A DNA stretch of 64,000 nucleotides from Lutimaribacter_A marinistellae (GCF_042648365.1 NZ_JBHRXI010000004.1:310001-374000); one strand, 5' to 3'; positions 49,962 to 59,210 are shown, numbered from the stretch's first letter. Translations and numbers: made by a program. Notes: a model not told the origin generated them from the letters alone.

Positions 49962-50993
49962 TTAATCGGCCTTGCCTTTGGGCGCACGGTGCATTGGCCA
50001 AGCTCGGAATTCGAAGGGGATGCGTCCTTGGATCCGGTCCTTGCTGGGCGGCAGGCCAAACCGGTCCTTGTAGGCTCGGCTGAAATGGACCTGGCTTGAG
50101 AAGCCACTGGCAAAGGCGATTTCTGACATGGGCATAGCTGTTTGCGTGACAAAGCCGCGCGCTCGGTCAAGCCGGATATCGCGATAGTAGAGCGCAGGCG
50201 TTTTCCGGACGCATTGTGCAAACAGCCGGTCAAGCTGACGATGCGAAAGACCAACCTCCTCGCACAACGCGGAAATGGAAAGCGGCGTTTCAAGATTTGC
50301 CTCCATCACCCGGATGGCCGCACGAACCGCCGTTGGAACGGAATTCCCCAAAGGCTCTGCCTGCTCCGGCAACTGGGTGGCACCATGATTTCGCAATGGC
50401 GGAGCAAAGACATAACGTGCTGTTGCGTTGGCCAGCGCACTGCCGTGGGATTGCTGGATCATGTGCAGCGCAAGGTCGAGCGTCGCCGACCCGCCGCAAC
50501 ACGTAACGCGACGCCTGTCGATCACCCAAAGCGCCTCGCTGACGGCAGTGTTGGGAAACAATTCCTGAAACGCATCTATGTGTTCGTAGTGGACCGTCGC
50601 CGTGTACCCCTCGAGAAGCCCGGCATGGGCAAGGATGAAGGCCCCCGTGTCGATCCCGCCGATCAGCGTCTGCCGCTTGTCCGCTTGCCTGAGTGTTGCA
50701 CGCAACATCGGCGACAAATATGCTTCAGGTTCCCAACTCGAGGAAACGAACAGGATATCGGCCTTAGCCATCGCGGCATCGGCGAAGGCGATCGTAGCGA
50801 TATCCGTCCCATTGCTGGCGCTGACCAATCCCCCCTTTTCGGACACGATCTGCCAGCGGAACAATGCCATGCCTTCAAGGTAATTGGCCGCGCGAAACGG
50901 ATCCAGAAACGACATCGTTGCGGCCACGTTGAAGTAAGGCGTCACCACGATACGCAACTCAGTGGGTGTTTCGTCCCTGCTCCGGTCTGACAT
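49962..50993 (-). CDS. GlxA/CdhR-type AraC-family regulator
   Basis: A 343-residue regulator with an N-terminal DJ-1/PfpI-like domain (FDPFRAANYLEG, GIDTGAFILAHAGLL, VTCCGGSATLDLAL) and a C-terminal AraC HTH (LSISALCEEVGLSHRQLDRL, MSEIAFASGFSSQVHFSRAY). ATG 50993 was chosen; a TTG precedes it. The same arrangement is found in CdhR, the activator of carnitine catabolism in Pseudomonas. It lies upstream of the Rieske-led operon on the same strand, with 92 bp between them, and probably activates it. Confidence 0.85.
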   Translation of the reverse strand: MSDRSRDETPTELRIVVTPYFNVAATMSFLDPFRAANYLEGMALFRWQIVSEKGGLVSASNGTDIATIAFADAAMAKADILFVSSSWEPEAYLSPMLRATLRQADKRQTLIGGIDTGAFILAHAGLLEGYTATVHYEHIDAFQELFPNTAVSEALWVIDRRRVTCCGGSATLDLALHMIQQSHGSALANATARYVFAPPLRNHGATQLPEQAEPLGNSVPTAVRAAIRVMEANLETPLSISALCEEVGLSHRQLDRLFAQCVRKTPALYYRDIRLDRARGFVTQTAMPMSEIAFASGFSSQVHFSRAYKDRFGLPPSKDRIQGRIPFEFRAWPMHRAPKGKAD

Positions 50994-51334
50994 CAACAGG
51001 ATCTTTGTCTTGTCTCAGACCACGACGTTAGCTTTCACGCTTCTTGATGTAAAACCTGACCGCCTCTTCGCGGAGTTCGCCTCGGTCGGTTGGCCGGTTC
51101 AGTGTCTGACCCTCTATCAACCGCCGATGACAAGACCATCTGCGCACGGTGATTACATTGAGTTCCCGAACCACCCCTTCCCTAGACAACGAGAGCTCCA
51201 GTGCAAAGAATCCTCCCGGTTCTTGACCTGCACGACAGTCTGGAATCCGCTTTAGTCTGCCTACCGCACAGTGTAAGAGCCTGTGCCACGCGATCCGCGA
51301 CGGACGTGCAGCAGATTGGAACGTGTCGAGCACG
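50994..51334. other. divergent intergenic region before bioM
   Basis: About 340 bp between the leftward regulator gene and rightward bioM. No clear operator, riboswitch or small gene was found, and no obvious BioR-like TTATnnATAA site was seen. A 160-codon minus-strand frame overlaps bioM antisense and is probably a chance frame. Confidence 0.4.
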
Positions 51335-52096
51335 ATGAAGATGGACCGAAGCCTGTACAATGGTGCAACGCCATCGGCGCCCGTGCTCGAGATGAAGGAT
51401 CTGCGGCACGAGATCGAAGGCAAGGAGGTTCTACGCGGACTTGACGTCAGGGCCGACGCTTGGCGTATCGGGATCGTGGGACGAAATGGTTCGGGCAAGT
51501 CCACGCTCATTCGGCTTCTAGCCGGTCTGATTGTGCCAACCGCGGGTATTGTTCGGCTGGGGGGGCATGATCTGGCACGCGACCGCCGCGCTGCTTTGCG
51601 CGAGGTCGGAATTCTGTTCCAGAATCCGGATCATCAGATCATTTTTCCAACGGTTATCGAAGAGATCGCCTTTGGCCCACGGCAGCAAGGCAATGGGAAG
51701 ACCGCGGCAGAGGATCTCGCAAGATCGGTACTGGATCAATTCGGCAAGGCACATTGGGCCGAAGCACAAACCAATGCCCTGTCGCAAGGTCAGAAACACC
51801 TTGTGTGCTTGATGGCCGTAGCGGCGATGAAACCACGAACCATTCTTCTGGACGAGCCGTTTTCGGGGCTGGATATCCCAACGCGGCAACAGCTTCACCG
51901 GTATCTTGCCCAGTACGAGGGCCAGATCGTGCACGTAACACACGATCCGACCGACCTCGAGACTTATGACCAGACGATCTGGCTGGACGCCGGGCAGGTT
52001 GCACTGGCCGGAGCCACTGCAGACGTTCTGCCGCGATACATCTCGGAAATGCACAGACAGGGAGAGCGCGATGATATCTCTGACCTCTCCCGTTAA
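51335..52096 (+). CDS. bioM: biotin ECF transporter ATPase
   Basis: About 253 residues (start uncertain; GTG 51323, ATG 51335 and ATG 51392 are candidates). Walker A is GRNGSGKST, the Q loop is NPDHQIIFPTVIEEIAFG, the signature LSQGQKHLVCLMAV is slightly unusual, and Walker B is TILLDEPFSG. With BioN and BioY it forms the energy-coupling-factor biotin importer in the inner membrane. It overlaps bioN by 26 bases. Confidence 0.92.
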   Translation: MKMDRSLYNGATPSAPVLEMKDLRHEIEGKEVLRGLDVRADAWRIGIVGRNGSGKSTLIRLLAGLIVPTAGIVRLGGHDLARDRRAALREVGILFQNPDHQIIFPTVIEEIAFGPRQQGNGKTAAEDLARSVLDQFGKAHWAEAQTNALSQGQKHLVCLMAVAAMKPRTILLDEPFSGLDIPTRQQLHRYLAQYEGQIVHVTHDPTDLETYDQTIWLDAGQVALAGATADVLPRYISEMHRQGERDDISDLSR

Positions 52097-52682
52097 AACC
52101 CGCGCGCATACCTGGCCTGCTGGCGTCAAGCTTGGTGCCTTGTGTCTTGCAACGCTGATCCTGTTCATTGTTCAGAACCTCTGGGCACAGCTAGCCATTT
52201 TTTGCGGTGTCCTGATCGTGCTGATGCTCCCCGGCCGGAGCTTTCTGATAGCAGCGCTGAAACCATTGCGCCTACTCTGGCCGTTCCTCGTAATCGTGTC
52301 ACTCTGGCATCTGTGGACCGGCGAAATCATCGCCGGCGCGGTGATCCTCCTTCGCCTCGTGTCGGCAGTTCTGCTGGCCAATCTCGTGACGATGACGACA
52401 CGGCTAAGCGACATGATCGACGTCGTACATTATCTGACCCACCCGTTGCGCCGGATCGGGCTGCAACCAAGGGTTCTGGAACTATCCATCGCCCTGGTGA
52501 TCCGGCTGACTCCCGTACTTGTGCTCAAGGGCGAAACTCTGGCAGATGCGTGGCGGGCTCGGTCCCGGCGTCGCCCGGGCTGGCGGATCGTGCTGCCCTT
52601 CACTCTACTCGCTCTGGATGACGCAGAGCAGGTCGCCGAGGCGCTGCAGGCGCGGGGCGGCTTCACTTCGATCAAGGACTGA
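52071..52682 (+). CDS. bioN: biotin ECF transporter transmembrane component
   Basis: A 203-residue T component with about four hydrophobic segments at the start (LGALCLATLILFIVQNLWAQ) and the coupling helices near the end. DAWRARSRRRPG and ALQARGGF give the Ala-Arg-x motifs that dock onto the ATPase. ATG 52071 was chosen, with GGAGAG upstream; it lies inside the end of bioM. It transmits ATP hydrolysis from BioM to BioY. Confidence 0.9.
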   Translation: MISLTSPVKTRAHTWPAGVKLGALCLATLILFIVQNLWAQLAIFCGVLIVLMLPGRSFLIAALKPLRLLWPFLVIVSLWHLWTGEIIAGAVILLRLVSAVLLANLVTMTTRLSDMIDVVHYLTHPLRRIGLQPRVLELSIALVIRLTPVLVLKGETLADAWRARSRRRPGWRIVLPFTLLALDDAEQVAEALQARGGFTSIKD

Positions 52683-52685
52683 TAC

Positions 52686-53234
52686 ATGGAAAAGAACGTT
52701 GCGCTGATCGCGCTCTTCACGGCCCTGATTGCCGCTTTGGGCCTTATTCCCAAGATCACTTTGGGCTTTGGCGTACCGATCACGGCTCAAAGTCTGGGCG
52801 TCATGTTGTGCGGCACGATCCTTGGCGCGCGTCGCGGAGCGCTTTCGGTCCTGTTGTTCCTGTTACTGGTCGCGATCGGGCTGCCCTTGCTTTCGGGCGG
52901 TCGTGGAGGGCTTGGTGTCTTCGCGACACCTTCGGCCGGGTTCCTGATCGGTTGGCCGGCTGCCGCCTTCGTCACCGGCTGGATCGTGGAACGGTGGCGT
53001 GGCGCGCCGGTTACCCTGGTTGCCGGGCTTGCCGCCGTAATCGGCGGGATCGGTGTTCTTTATGCCTTTGGTATTGTAGGCATGTCGATCATGCTCGACA
53101 AAACGCTGGTGGAGGCGGCGGCACTGGTGACGGCATTCATTCCCGGTGACCTGCTCAAGGCGGCGATTGCCGGTATGCTGACCTCGGCGTTGGTTCGCGC
53201 GCGCCCCTCCAGCGTTTTGTCCCGCGCAACCTAA
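52686..53234 (+). CDS. bioY: biotin-specific S component
   Basis: A 182-residue integral membrane biotin-binding protein. BioY hallmarks are ITAQSLGVMLCGTILGARRG and GGRGGLGVFATPSAGFLIGW followed by a long final helix. It starts 4 bp after bioN and converges (overlapping by four bases) with a thiolase gene on the other strand. BioY can import biotin alone at low capacity; here it completes BioMNY. Confidence 0.93.
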   Translation: MEKNVALIALFTALIAALGLIPKITLGFGVPITAQSLGVMLCGTILGARRGALSVLLFLLLVAIGLPLLSGGRGGLGVFATPSAGFLIGWPAAAFVTGWIVERWRGAPVTLVAGLAAVIGGIGVLYAFGIVGMSIMLDKTLVEAAALVTAFIPGDLLKAAIAGMLTSALVRARPSSVLSRAT

Positions 53235-54334
53235 CGGCCCCGCAGCAAGAGCGCGGTACCCAAGCCACCTGCGGCGGCAATCGCCGCAAGGCCAAAACCG
53301 GGTGCCGCGTTCAACGCGTGAAACAGACGCGTGGCAAGGATCGCGCCCGAGGCGCCAACCGGATGGCCACGCGCCAGCGCCCCGCCTTGCGGGTTGACGA
53401 TATCGACAGGCAGGTCTGCCCCCACTTGGCAGGCGATGGCTTGGACGGCGAACGCCTCCATGATTTCGGCGTGTTGCACATCCTGAGAGGATAGTCCGGC
53501 ACCGCTCAACACACGCCTGATCGCATCGACAGGAGCGATTCCGGGCATATCCGGGCGCCCGCCGAGACTCTTTCCTGCGACAAGCTCAACACCACCGAAA
53601 CCATGATCCCTCGCCCAGCGATCCGACGCCATCAGGACAAACGCTGCACCATCCGCCGCGACGGCCATGTTCGCGGCTGTTATTTCGCCTGAGACGACTG
53701 GTGCCCGCCGGCAATGCGCATCGGTTAGCGCACGCGTGAAACTGTCCCGCTCAAGCCCGGACATCGGGACAACCTCCGGCAAGAGGCCTGCCTGCAGCGC
53801 CTTGGCATGGCTGTCGCGCGCCCAAGCATCTTGTGTCCCTTTGGCGATTCCCAGTTCCCCAGCGAGCAGATTCGCTGCGTCCGCCATATCCGGATCGCGG
53901 TCCGGCCACGGAGTAAACCGCGCCTGATCATATGGTTCCGGGTCACGCCCATCCGCAAAGGTTCGGAACCGCAAAGGCCGGCGCGAGTAGCTTTCGACCC
54001 CACCGGCGACCACCAGTTCCTGTTGACCGGATCGGATCATCGCATCGGCCAGTAGAAGAGCATCGAGACCACCGACACACTGCCGATCGATACTGAGACC
54101 GCCGATCCGTTGAGGCCAACCAGCAGCGAGCGCAATCGATCTTGCGGGATTTCCGCCTGCGCCAAGCGCATTCGATACAACCAGTTCGCCGATGGTATCA
54201 GGGCTGACATCCACGTCCGAGAGAAGTGCGTCGAGGACCGGACGGGCCAGGTCGTGGATCTCCAGACGTGAAAGGGCTCCACCCCGGGGCGCGACCGGGC
54301 TGCGCCGTGCCGCGATGATGACCGAACACATCAT
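53231..54334 (-). CDS. thiolase-family protein linked to bioY
   Basis: A 367-residue thiolase-like protein. The nucleophilic Cys is in DRQCVGGLDALLLADAMI (near residue 89) and the catalytic His in GGALARGHPVGASGA. The usual second catalytic Cys near the C-terminus (C-x-G-G-G) is replaced, with the segment reading AAAGGLGTALLL. ATG 54334 overlaps the ligase stop. The acyl-CoA ligase and BioY genes around it match the association in the B. subtilis yhfS-yhfT-yhfU locus. A role in biotin-precursor or acyl-chain metabolism is inferred; the missing Cys may mean altered chemistry. Confidence 0.8.
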   Translation of the reverse strand: MMCSVIIAARRSPVAPRGGALSRLEIHDLARPVLDALLSDVDVSPDTIGELVVSNALGAGGNPARSIALAAGWPQRIGGLSIDRQCVGGLDALLLADAMIRSGQQELVVAGGVESYSRRPLRFRTFADGRDPEPYDQARFTPWPDRDPDMADAANLLAGELGIAKGTQDAWARDSHAKALQAGLLPEVVPMSGLERDSFTRALTDAHCRRAPVVSGEITAANMAVAADGAAFVLMASDRWARDHGFGGVELVAGKSLGGRPDMPGIAPVDAIRRVLSGAGLSSQDVQHAEIMEAFAVQAIACQVGADLPVDIVNPQGGALARGHPVGASGAILATRLFHALNAAPGFGLAAIAAAGGLGTALLLRGR

Positions 54335-55494
54335 TTCAAATCGGCCAGCATATCCGTGATCGCCTTCAGATCCGGCTTGCCCGCTGGCAAGAGCGGTAAA
54401 TGGCTTACAACATGAAAGGTTCGCGGTACCGCAGCGGGACCGAGCGTGTTTCGGATCTGCTGGCGCAAAATCGGCTCGGGAGCGGACTCGCTTTCCACCA
54501 CGCATGCAAGACTGTTGCCACGCAGTGGCTCTGGCATTGCAACAACGGCGCAGGCGTTTCCATCGGACAAAGAGGACACGATCGCTTCGATCTTTTCTGG
54601 AAACACGTTTTGGTCGGCCACGGTGACCATGCGGGACTTGCGGCCATGCAAATAGAGATAACCCTGGGCATCCAGATGCCCGATCTCACCGATGCTCAGG
54701 AACCCGTCGCGCCAATGCGTGTCAGCACTTTCGCCATTGGCGTATCCATCGAACAGGTAGGGGCTGCGGACCCAGATCTCGCCTTTTCGACCGGGCTCGG
54801 CCTCCACTAATACTTCAACTCCGGGATAACCACGCCCGACCGAGCCGGGCGGTGTCGCTTCATCCGACAGAGTGATGAAACTGGTCTCGGACGCACCAAA
54901 GAACTCGCGAATTTCGGCATCGGGACAAAGAGTCTGCAAACCGCGCCGCAGGTCCATGTCGAGCTTGCCTCCACCGACAAGGACGAGCCGAAGCGACAGC
55001 TTTTCGATCCGTTCGGCCAAGGCACCGCGCAACAGCAACCGCAGTTGCGACGGCGTGGCATAAAGGACGGTGACGCCGAAACGGCGCAGACCTTGAACTT
55101 GAACGCGCGGCCCCGACCCACCCAAGGGACACAGGCCGGCTCCAAGCTCGACCGCCTCAAGCGTAGCATAGAGCGTCAAAGAATGCCCCATGGCACCCAA
55201 AGTCGCGTAGACGTCGCTTGGGCCAATGGAGAATAGTTGAGCCGAGACATCAAAGCTCGACCGCCAACTCGTCGGCGTTCGGCGGACGGTTTTGGGCGCC
55301 CCGCTGCTGCCCGAACTCTGACAGTAAAGCCATTGATGCGCCTCGTGTGACAGCTTTACGGCCGTATCAGAGGACTGATCGAGAATGAGTGAGGCGCCGG
55401 TCTCGACGCCTCGCATGACAGCTTCATATGCCTCGGAAACCGGAGTACAGAACCGAAACCGAGGATGGCAAACGAACACCTTCTCACGGTTCAT
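54331..55494 (-). CDS. AMP-forming acyl-CoA ligase linked to bioY
   Basis: A 387-residue member of the AMP-dependent synthetase family, shorter than most (about 500). P-loop SSGSSGAPKTV, EFFGASET, WRDGFLSIGEIGHLDAQGYL and a final PAGKPDLKAI with the catalytic Lys are intact, so it should be active. The N-terminal region of typical ligases is reduced. Context with thiolase and bioY matches YhfT-type ligases. Substrate unknown; a fatty acid or pimelate-like acid is conceivable. Confidence 0.82.
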   Translation of the reverse strand: MNREKVFVCHPRFRFCTPVSEAYEAVMRGVETGASLILDQSSDTAVKLSHEAHQWLYCQSSGSSGAPKTVRRTPTSWRSSFDVSAQLFSIGPSDVYATLGAMGHSLTLYATLEAVELGAGLCPLGGSGPRVQVQGLRRFGVTVLYATPSQLRLLLRGALAERIEKLSLRLVLVGGGKLDMDLRRGLQTLCPDAEIREFFGASETSFITLSDEATPPGSVGRGYPGVEVLVEAEPGRKGEIWVRSPYLFDGYANGESADTHWRDGFLSIGEIGHLDAQGYLYLHGRKSRMVTVADQNVFPEKIEAIVSSLSDGNACAVVAMPEPLRGNSLACVVESESAPEPILRQQIRNTLGPAAVPRTFHVVSHLPLLPAGKPDLKAITDMLADLK

Positions 55495-55529
55495 GCGCGA
55501 TCACCGAATGCCCGCCCGGTATTGATGGA

Positions 55530-57101
55530 TCACGCCGATGGGCGATCCGTTTCCGGTCTCTTCTCTGCATCGATAGTTTCCGGGGGCGTCATCGAACTGG
55601 TTTCACCCGGGGCAACGATCTCGCTCTCGTCTGGCGCTTCGGACGCCTCGTTTTCAACCGGCTCTTCCTTGAACTGAGCCAACTCTTCGCTTTCCTGCGG
55701 CTCCGGGGTGGTCTGGGGCCGGTCCAACGCACCAACGATCAAGGGCAGCATGGACACGCCTGTTGCCGAGGCAATCTCTGGTGTCTCTGGTGTTCTCCAG
55801 CTCAAGGTATCGAAGCTGTTGCAGTTTTCGCAAACGGGGCGCCAGTCGGAATGGATATGGTGGCAATTGTCACAAACCCAACGCGGACCGCGAGGAGCAT
55901 TCAACGCCTTGGCAAGCCATCCCTGGACAACCGCGTCGGACGATCCCTCGCCACGCTCGATCGCCGCCATCAGCGTGTAGGCCCGCGCATCGCCTCCGGT
56001 CTCGACCAAGTCACCCAAGGCCCGGCGCGCTTCAGGGAAGTCTTCGGCCACGATGTTCAATTCGGCCATCATGAGACGGGTTTCGGGATTTTGCGGATGC
56101 ATCCGCGACAGCACACCGAATCTCTTGATCCGGGCGTGAGGCGTTTCGTCCGGCTCGATCTCGGCAAAGGCATGGGCGAGATCGGGATGCGGCTGAACCT
56201 CCCATGCCTTGCGCAAGATACGCGTGGCATACCGCGGTTTACCCTTCGCAAGATGTGCGCGCGCCGACATCACCGCGGCAGGGACCAAGTCAGGCGACAG
56301 CCGGTTGGCCTCGATGGCGCGCTCTTGGGCCTCGATGGTATTGGCTTCGTTCAGGACTTCCTTTGCCTCGGAAAGGGCCAGGATCGCATCGCGCCGCTTG
56401 TAGACATCCCGTGGCAAGCTACCGGACTTCAGCTTGGCCGAGAGCGTCGAGCGCGCGCCGGCCCAATCTTGCGCCTTGGTCTGCAGCTTGAGCAGGACAT
56501 CCTGCGTTTCTTCGTGCTTAGGCCGCATGGCCAGGGCCTTTTCGGCCAGCTTCCGCGCGGTTTCGTCATCTCCTTCGGCAAGTCGCTGCTTCATGATGCC
56601 GCGCGTTCCGACAAAGCGGGTTTGCGGCTGGCTCAACAGCTTCTTGTAGGCTTCGCTGGCACGCTTGGTGTCGCCCGTCATCTCGGCAGCCTGAGCGACC
56701 AGCAGCGTCGTCAATTCCGGCTTGTTGAGCAGCTTTTCTGCCTTGTGCGCTTTGGACATGGCGATCCGGCCCTCGCCCGAGGCCAGGGCCATGAAGCTGT
56801 CGGCAAGCGCCTGGTAGCCGCGTTTTTCACGACCCCTGTCGAAATAGCGAGAGATCGCGGTTTCATCGCCGTTGAGAAAACGCAGCGTGGCGATCAGTAG
56901 TGTCAGCAGCTTGAAGAACAGCCAGACGGCAAGGACCAGTATGAGAAACGCGATGACCGATTGCAGCGGTCCCAACGTGTATTCCATTCCCGCGACGGTG
57001 ACCTGAACTCCGCCACTGGTTTCCATCAAGAATGCCGCGCCCAGCGCCAACAGGCCGATGATCGCGACATAGACGAGGATCTTGAGCAATGACCAGAGCA
57101 T
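55530..57101 (-). CDS. hemY: HemY-like TPR membrane protein
   Basis: A 523-residue protein with two N-terminal helices (VYVAIIGLLALGAAFLMET and SVIAFLILVLAVWLFFKLL), the HemY_N domain (ISRYFDRGREKRGYQALADS), and then TPR-like helices. Two CxxC pairs occur near the C-terminus (WVCDNCHHI and PVCENCNSF), a zinc-ribbon-like addition. The acidic C-terminal tail is poorly conserved. The family is linked to late heme synthesis or protein quality control. It follows mic60 and hemD in the usual alphaproteobacterial order; the enzymatic role of the HemY-like protein is unclear. Confidence 0.85.
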   Translation of the reverse strand: MLWSLLKILVYVAIIGLLALGAAFLMETSGGVQVTVAGMEYTLGPLQSVIAFLILVLAVWLFFKLLTLLIATLRFLNGDETAISRYFDRGREKRGYQALADSFMALASGEGRIAMSKAHKAEKLLNKPELTTLLVAQAAEMTGDTKRASEAYKKLLSQPQTRFVGTRGIMKQRLAEGDDETARKLAEKALAMRPKHEETQDVLLKLQTKAQDWAGARSTLSAKLKSGSLPRDVYKRRDAILALSEAKEVLNEANTIEAQERAIEANRLSPDLVPAAVMSARAHLAKGKPRYATRILRKAWEVQPHPDLAHAFAEIEPDETPHARIKRFGVLSRMHPQNPETRLMMAELNIVAEDFPEARRALGDLVETGGDARAYTLMAAIERGEGSSDAVVQGWLAKALNAPRGPRWVCDNCHHIHSDWRPVCENCNSFDTLSWRTPETPEIASATGVSMLPLIVGALDRPQTTPEPQESEELAQFKEEPVENEASEAPDESEIVAPGETSSMTPPETIDAEKRPETDRPSA

Positions 57102-57111
57102 GTGCGGTCCT

Positions 57112-58431
57112 TCAGTTCGAGTTCAGGCTTTGGACGAGCGCGTCGGCGGCAGCCACGGTCTCGATACGAATGCGGGCCATTGCGGTCCAGTCCGCAAGCG
57201 CCTCTTTCGCGGTATCCGGCAGGGCGTCGATCTGTTCGAGCGTCATGCCAATATCCCCTCGGGTAAGGTTTGCCTGCGCCCGCGACAAGACCGCATCAGG
57301 GTCGTCCCCATCACGCGGAACGACCGAGCGCGCGCCGGTCTGGCGTTCGAGGAACGCGCGAAAGCCGGTCCCACGGTCTGTGTTTCGGGCCGTTGCGAGT
57401 GCCGCGCGCGCAGCAGGATCCCACGCGTCACGCAGCGCCGCCATGGACGCAACGCCCGTGTCTGCATGCGCGGGGAGCGGATCGGGGATGTCGACGCCGG
57501 CATTGCTCAACTCTCCCAACGAGTCGGCATATGCGGTTCCCGACGTCACCTTGTCGCGCAGGCGGGCAGCGGCAGCGCGGTTGGCGGCGGATTGGGCGTC
57601 AGCGGCCGCTTTGACCTCCATCTGCCTTGCTTCCTCTACCATCGCCTCGACTTCGCTCCGCTGGCTGGCAATGCTGTCGCGCAGCTTGGCGATCTCGGCC
57701 TCGTAGGCGGCGATGGCATCCTCGGAAATGCCTTCTGCGATCGGGCGTTTCTCGAGATCGGACAGACGCGTTTCAAATTGGCCGATGCTGTCGGCAATAC
57801 CGGACATCTGCGCAGCCTGGGCCTCTATCTCGCCCGGCAGTGAGTCGAGAGCTCCGGACAACTCCGATACCCTGCTTTCCAGTGCAGAAGTATCAGGTGT
57901 CGCAACTGCGGCTATCGCGTCCCGTAGCTCCGAGATCGTGGTTCCCTGCTCCGCCAGACGGGCCTCAAGCTCGGCTACCGCCTCAGTCCCCTGTCCGCTA
58001 CGCCAGGCTTCGGGCAGGTAGGGGTCGACAACCTGTGATTTCCCAGCGACGAAGCCAAGACCTGCGGCAAGAATGCCGCCAACAAGCGCCGGTAAAAACC
58101 CACTGCGTTTTTCGACGATAACCGTTTCTTGTGGAACCGGGACGGCAGCGGCAGGTTCTTCGGGCGCCTCTTCTTCACGCACGGTGTCGGTGTTCCAGGT
58201 TTCAGTTCGCGGGTCGTGCGGTTCGATGGTCAACCGCTCTTCATGATCTGCGTCCTGATCAACTTCGAGCTCCGGTTTTGGATCGGTCTCGCCTTCGGCA
58301 TCAGGGGCCTCTTCGGGTGCATTGTCCGGTTCGGCCCCGAGCGATGAGTCGACCGGTTCCGCCACACCCTCAATCGTCTCCGGCTCGGGATTGGCGCTTT
58401 GGTCCAGATCCTTGTCTTTTTTGTCAGCCAC
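57112..58431 (-). CDS. mitofilin/Mic60-like membrane protein
   Basis: A 439-residue protein: acidic N-terminal 110 residues (DKKDKDLDQSANPEPETIEG), one membrane helix (FLPALVGGILAAGLGFVAG), a long coiled coil (ELEARLAEQGTTISELRDAI and following), and a C-terminal mitofilin-signature domain. This matches alphaproteobacterial Mic60, ancestor of the mitochondrial cristae organiser, which shapes intracytoplasmic membranes. It lies between hemY and hemD, its usual place. It was identified by architecture and context; the C-terminal signature was not aligned. Confidence 0.8.
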   Translation of the reverse strand: MADKKDKDLDQSANPEPETIEGVAEPVDSSLGAEPDNAPEEAPDAEGETDPKPELEVDQDADHEERLTIEPHDPRTETWNTDTVREEEAPEEPAAAVPVPQETVIVEKRSGFLPALVGGILAAGLGFVAGKSQVVDPYLPEAWRSGQGTEAVAELEARLAEQGTTISELRDAIAAVATPDTSALESRVSELSGALDSLPGEIEAQAAQMSGIADSIGQFETRLSDLEKRPIAEGISEDAIAAYEAEIAKLRDSIASQRSEVEAMVEEARQMEVKAAADAQSAANRAAAARLRDKVTSGTAYADSLGELSNAGVDIPDPLPAHADTGVASMAALRDAWDPAARAALATARNTDRGTGFRAFLERQTGARSVVPRDGDDPDAVLSRAQANLTRGDIGMTLEQIDALPDTAKEALADWTAMARIRIETVAAADALVQSLNSN

Positions 58432-58496
58432 CGGTGCGATCCCCTTTGATTCTGGAATTCTTGATTACAAGCCGCGTCTAAACACTAGTCCGCAGG

Positions 58497-59210
58497 TCAT
58501 TTCCCCTCAACCCGTATGGCGCGGCGGATCATCTTCTCGACCGTGCGCGCCATGGCCTCCGCATCTGGCCGCTTGGCGACCTTAAGCCGTTCGAAGGGCA
58601 AGGTTTCAAGCGGTTTTGCCACTGCGTCGCTGAGCGCGGCCAGAAAAAGCGGTGCGCGCCCCTTGTGCAGGTCGGCAAATTGTCGCGCTGTGCGCGGCGA
58701 GAACAAGGGGGCCAATACCGGCGTTTCACTGTCAAGCGCCGCCAGCGCGTCTTCGGTAAAAGGTAGAAGTTGTTGTTCGTATATGATCGCTTCGCTGACA
58801 GACAGGCCAAGCTGGGTAAGCGTTTCGGCAAGGTTTCCGCGGCTGTGTTCCCCACGCAGGTGCAACAGGGGCGAGGCGGGCCGTTCCTCCAGCAGCGTCG
58901 CGATCAGTGCTTCGGAACTTTCACCGGAAAAGCGCGCCTGCCAACCGGCACGTTCGGCGGCGGCGGTCGTTGCCTCTCCAACGCAAAAGACAGGCAGATT
59001 TCGCTCATCGATGCGATGAGACGCAATGGCGACGCCGTTGATCGAGGTGAACACAAGGCCGCGAATATCGTCGAGTTCGATAGCGGTGTCTGTCGGCCTG
59101 ATATCCAGAAGCGGCGAATGAACCGCCGTCACCTGTGCCTGAACATCCTGCGGCAGCTGGGCCAGGAAACGCTCGGACGCGAGCTGGGGTCGTGTCATCA
59201 ACAAATGCAA
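58497..59210 (-). CDS. hemD: uroporphyrinogen-III synthase
   Basis: A 237-residue cytosolic enzyme of tetrapyrrole synthesis, closing hydroxymethylbilane into uroporphyrinogen III. HemD family members are weakly conserved; visible features are MHLLMTRPQLASERFLAQL, LVFTSINGVA, VFCVGEATTAAAERAGW, and ALSDAVAKPLETLPF. It is divergent from tsaD with an 87-bp intergenic region, as in many Rhodobacteraceae. The mic60 and hemY genes follow. Confidence 0.85.
   Translation of the reverse strand: MHLLMTRPQLASERFLAQLPQDVQAQVTAVHSPLLDIRPTDTAIELDDIRGLVFTSINGVAIASHRIDERNLPVFCVGEATTAAAERAGWQARFSGESSEALIATLLEERPASPLLHLRGEHSRGNLAETLTQLGLSVSEAIIYEQQLLPFTEDALAALDSETPVLAPLFSPRTARQFADLHKGRAPLFLAALSDAVAKPLETLPFERLKVAKRPDAEAMARTVEKMIRRAIRVEGK

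Noticed and set aside
51028..51510. 160-codon minus-strand frame overlapping bioM
   Set aside because: Antisense to the Walker A region of bioM and without recognisable domain.
55428..56900. 490-codon + strand frame opposite hemY
   Set aside because: Antisense to a gene with clear membrane helices and HemY_N motif; glycine/arginine-rich shadow.
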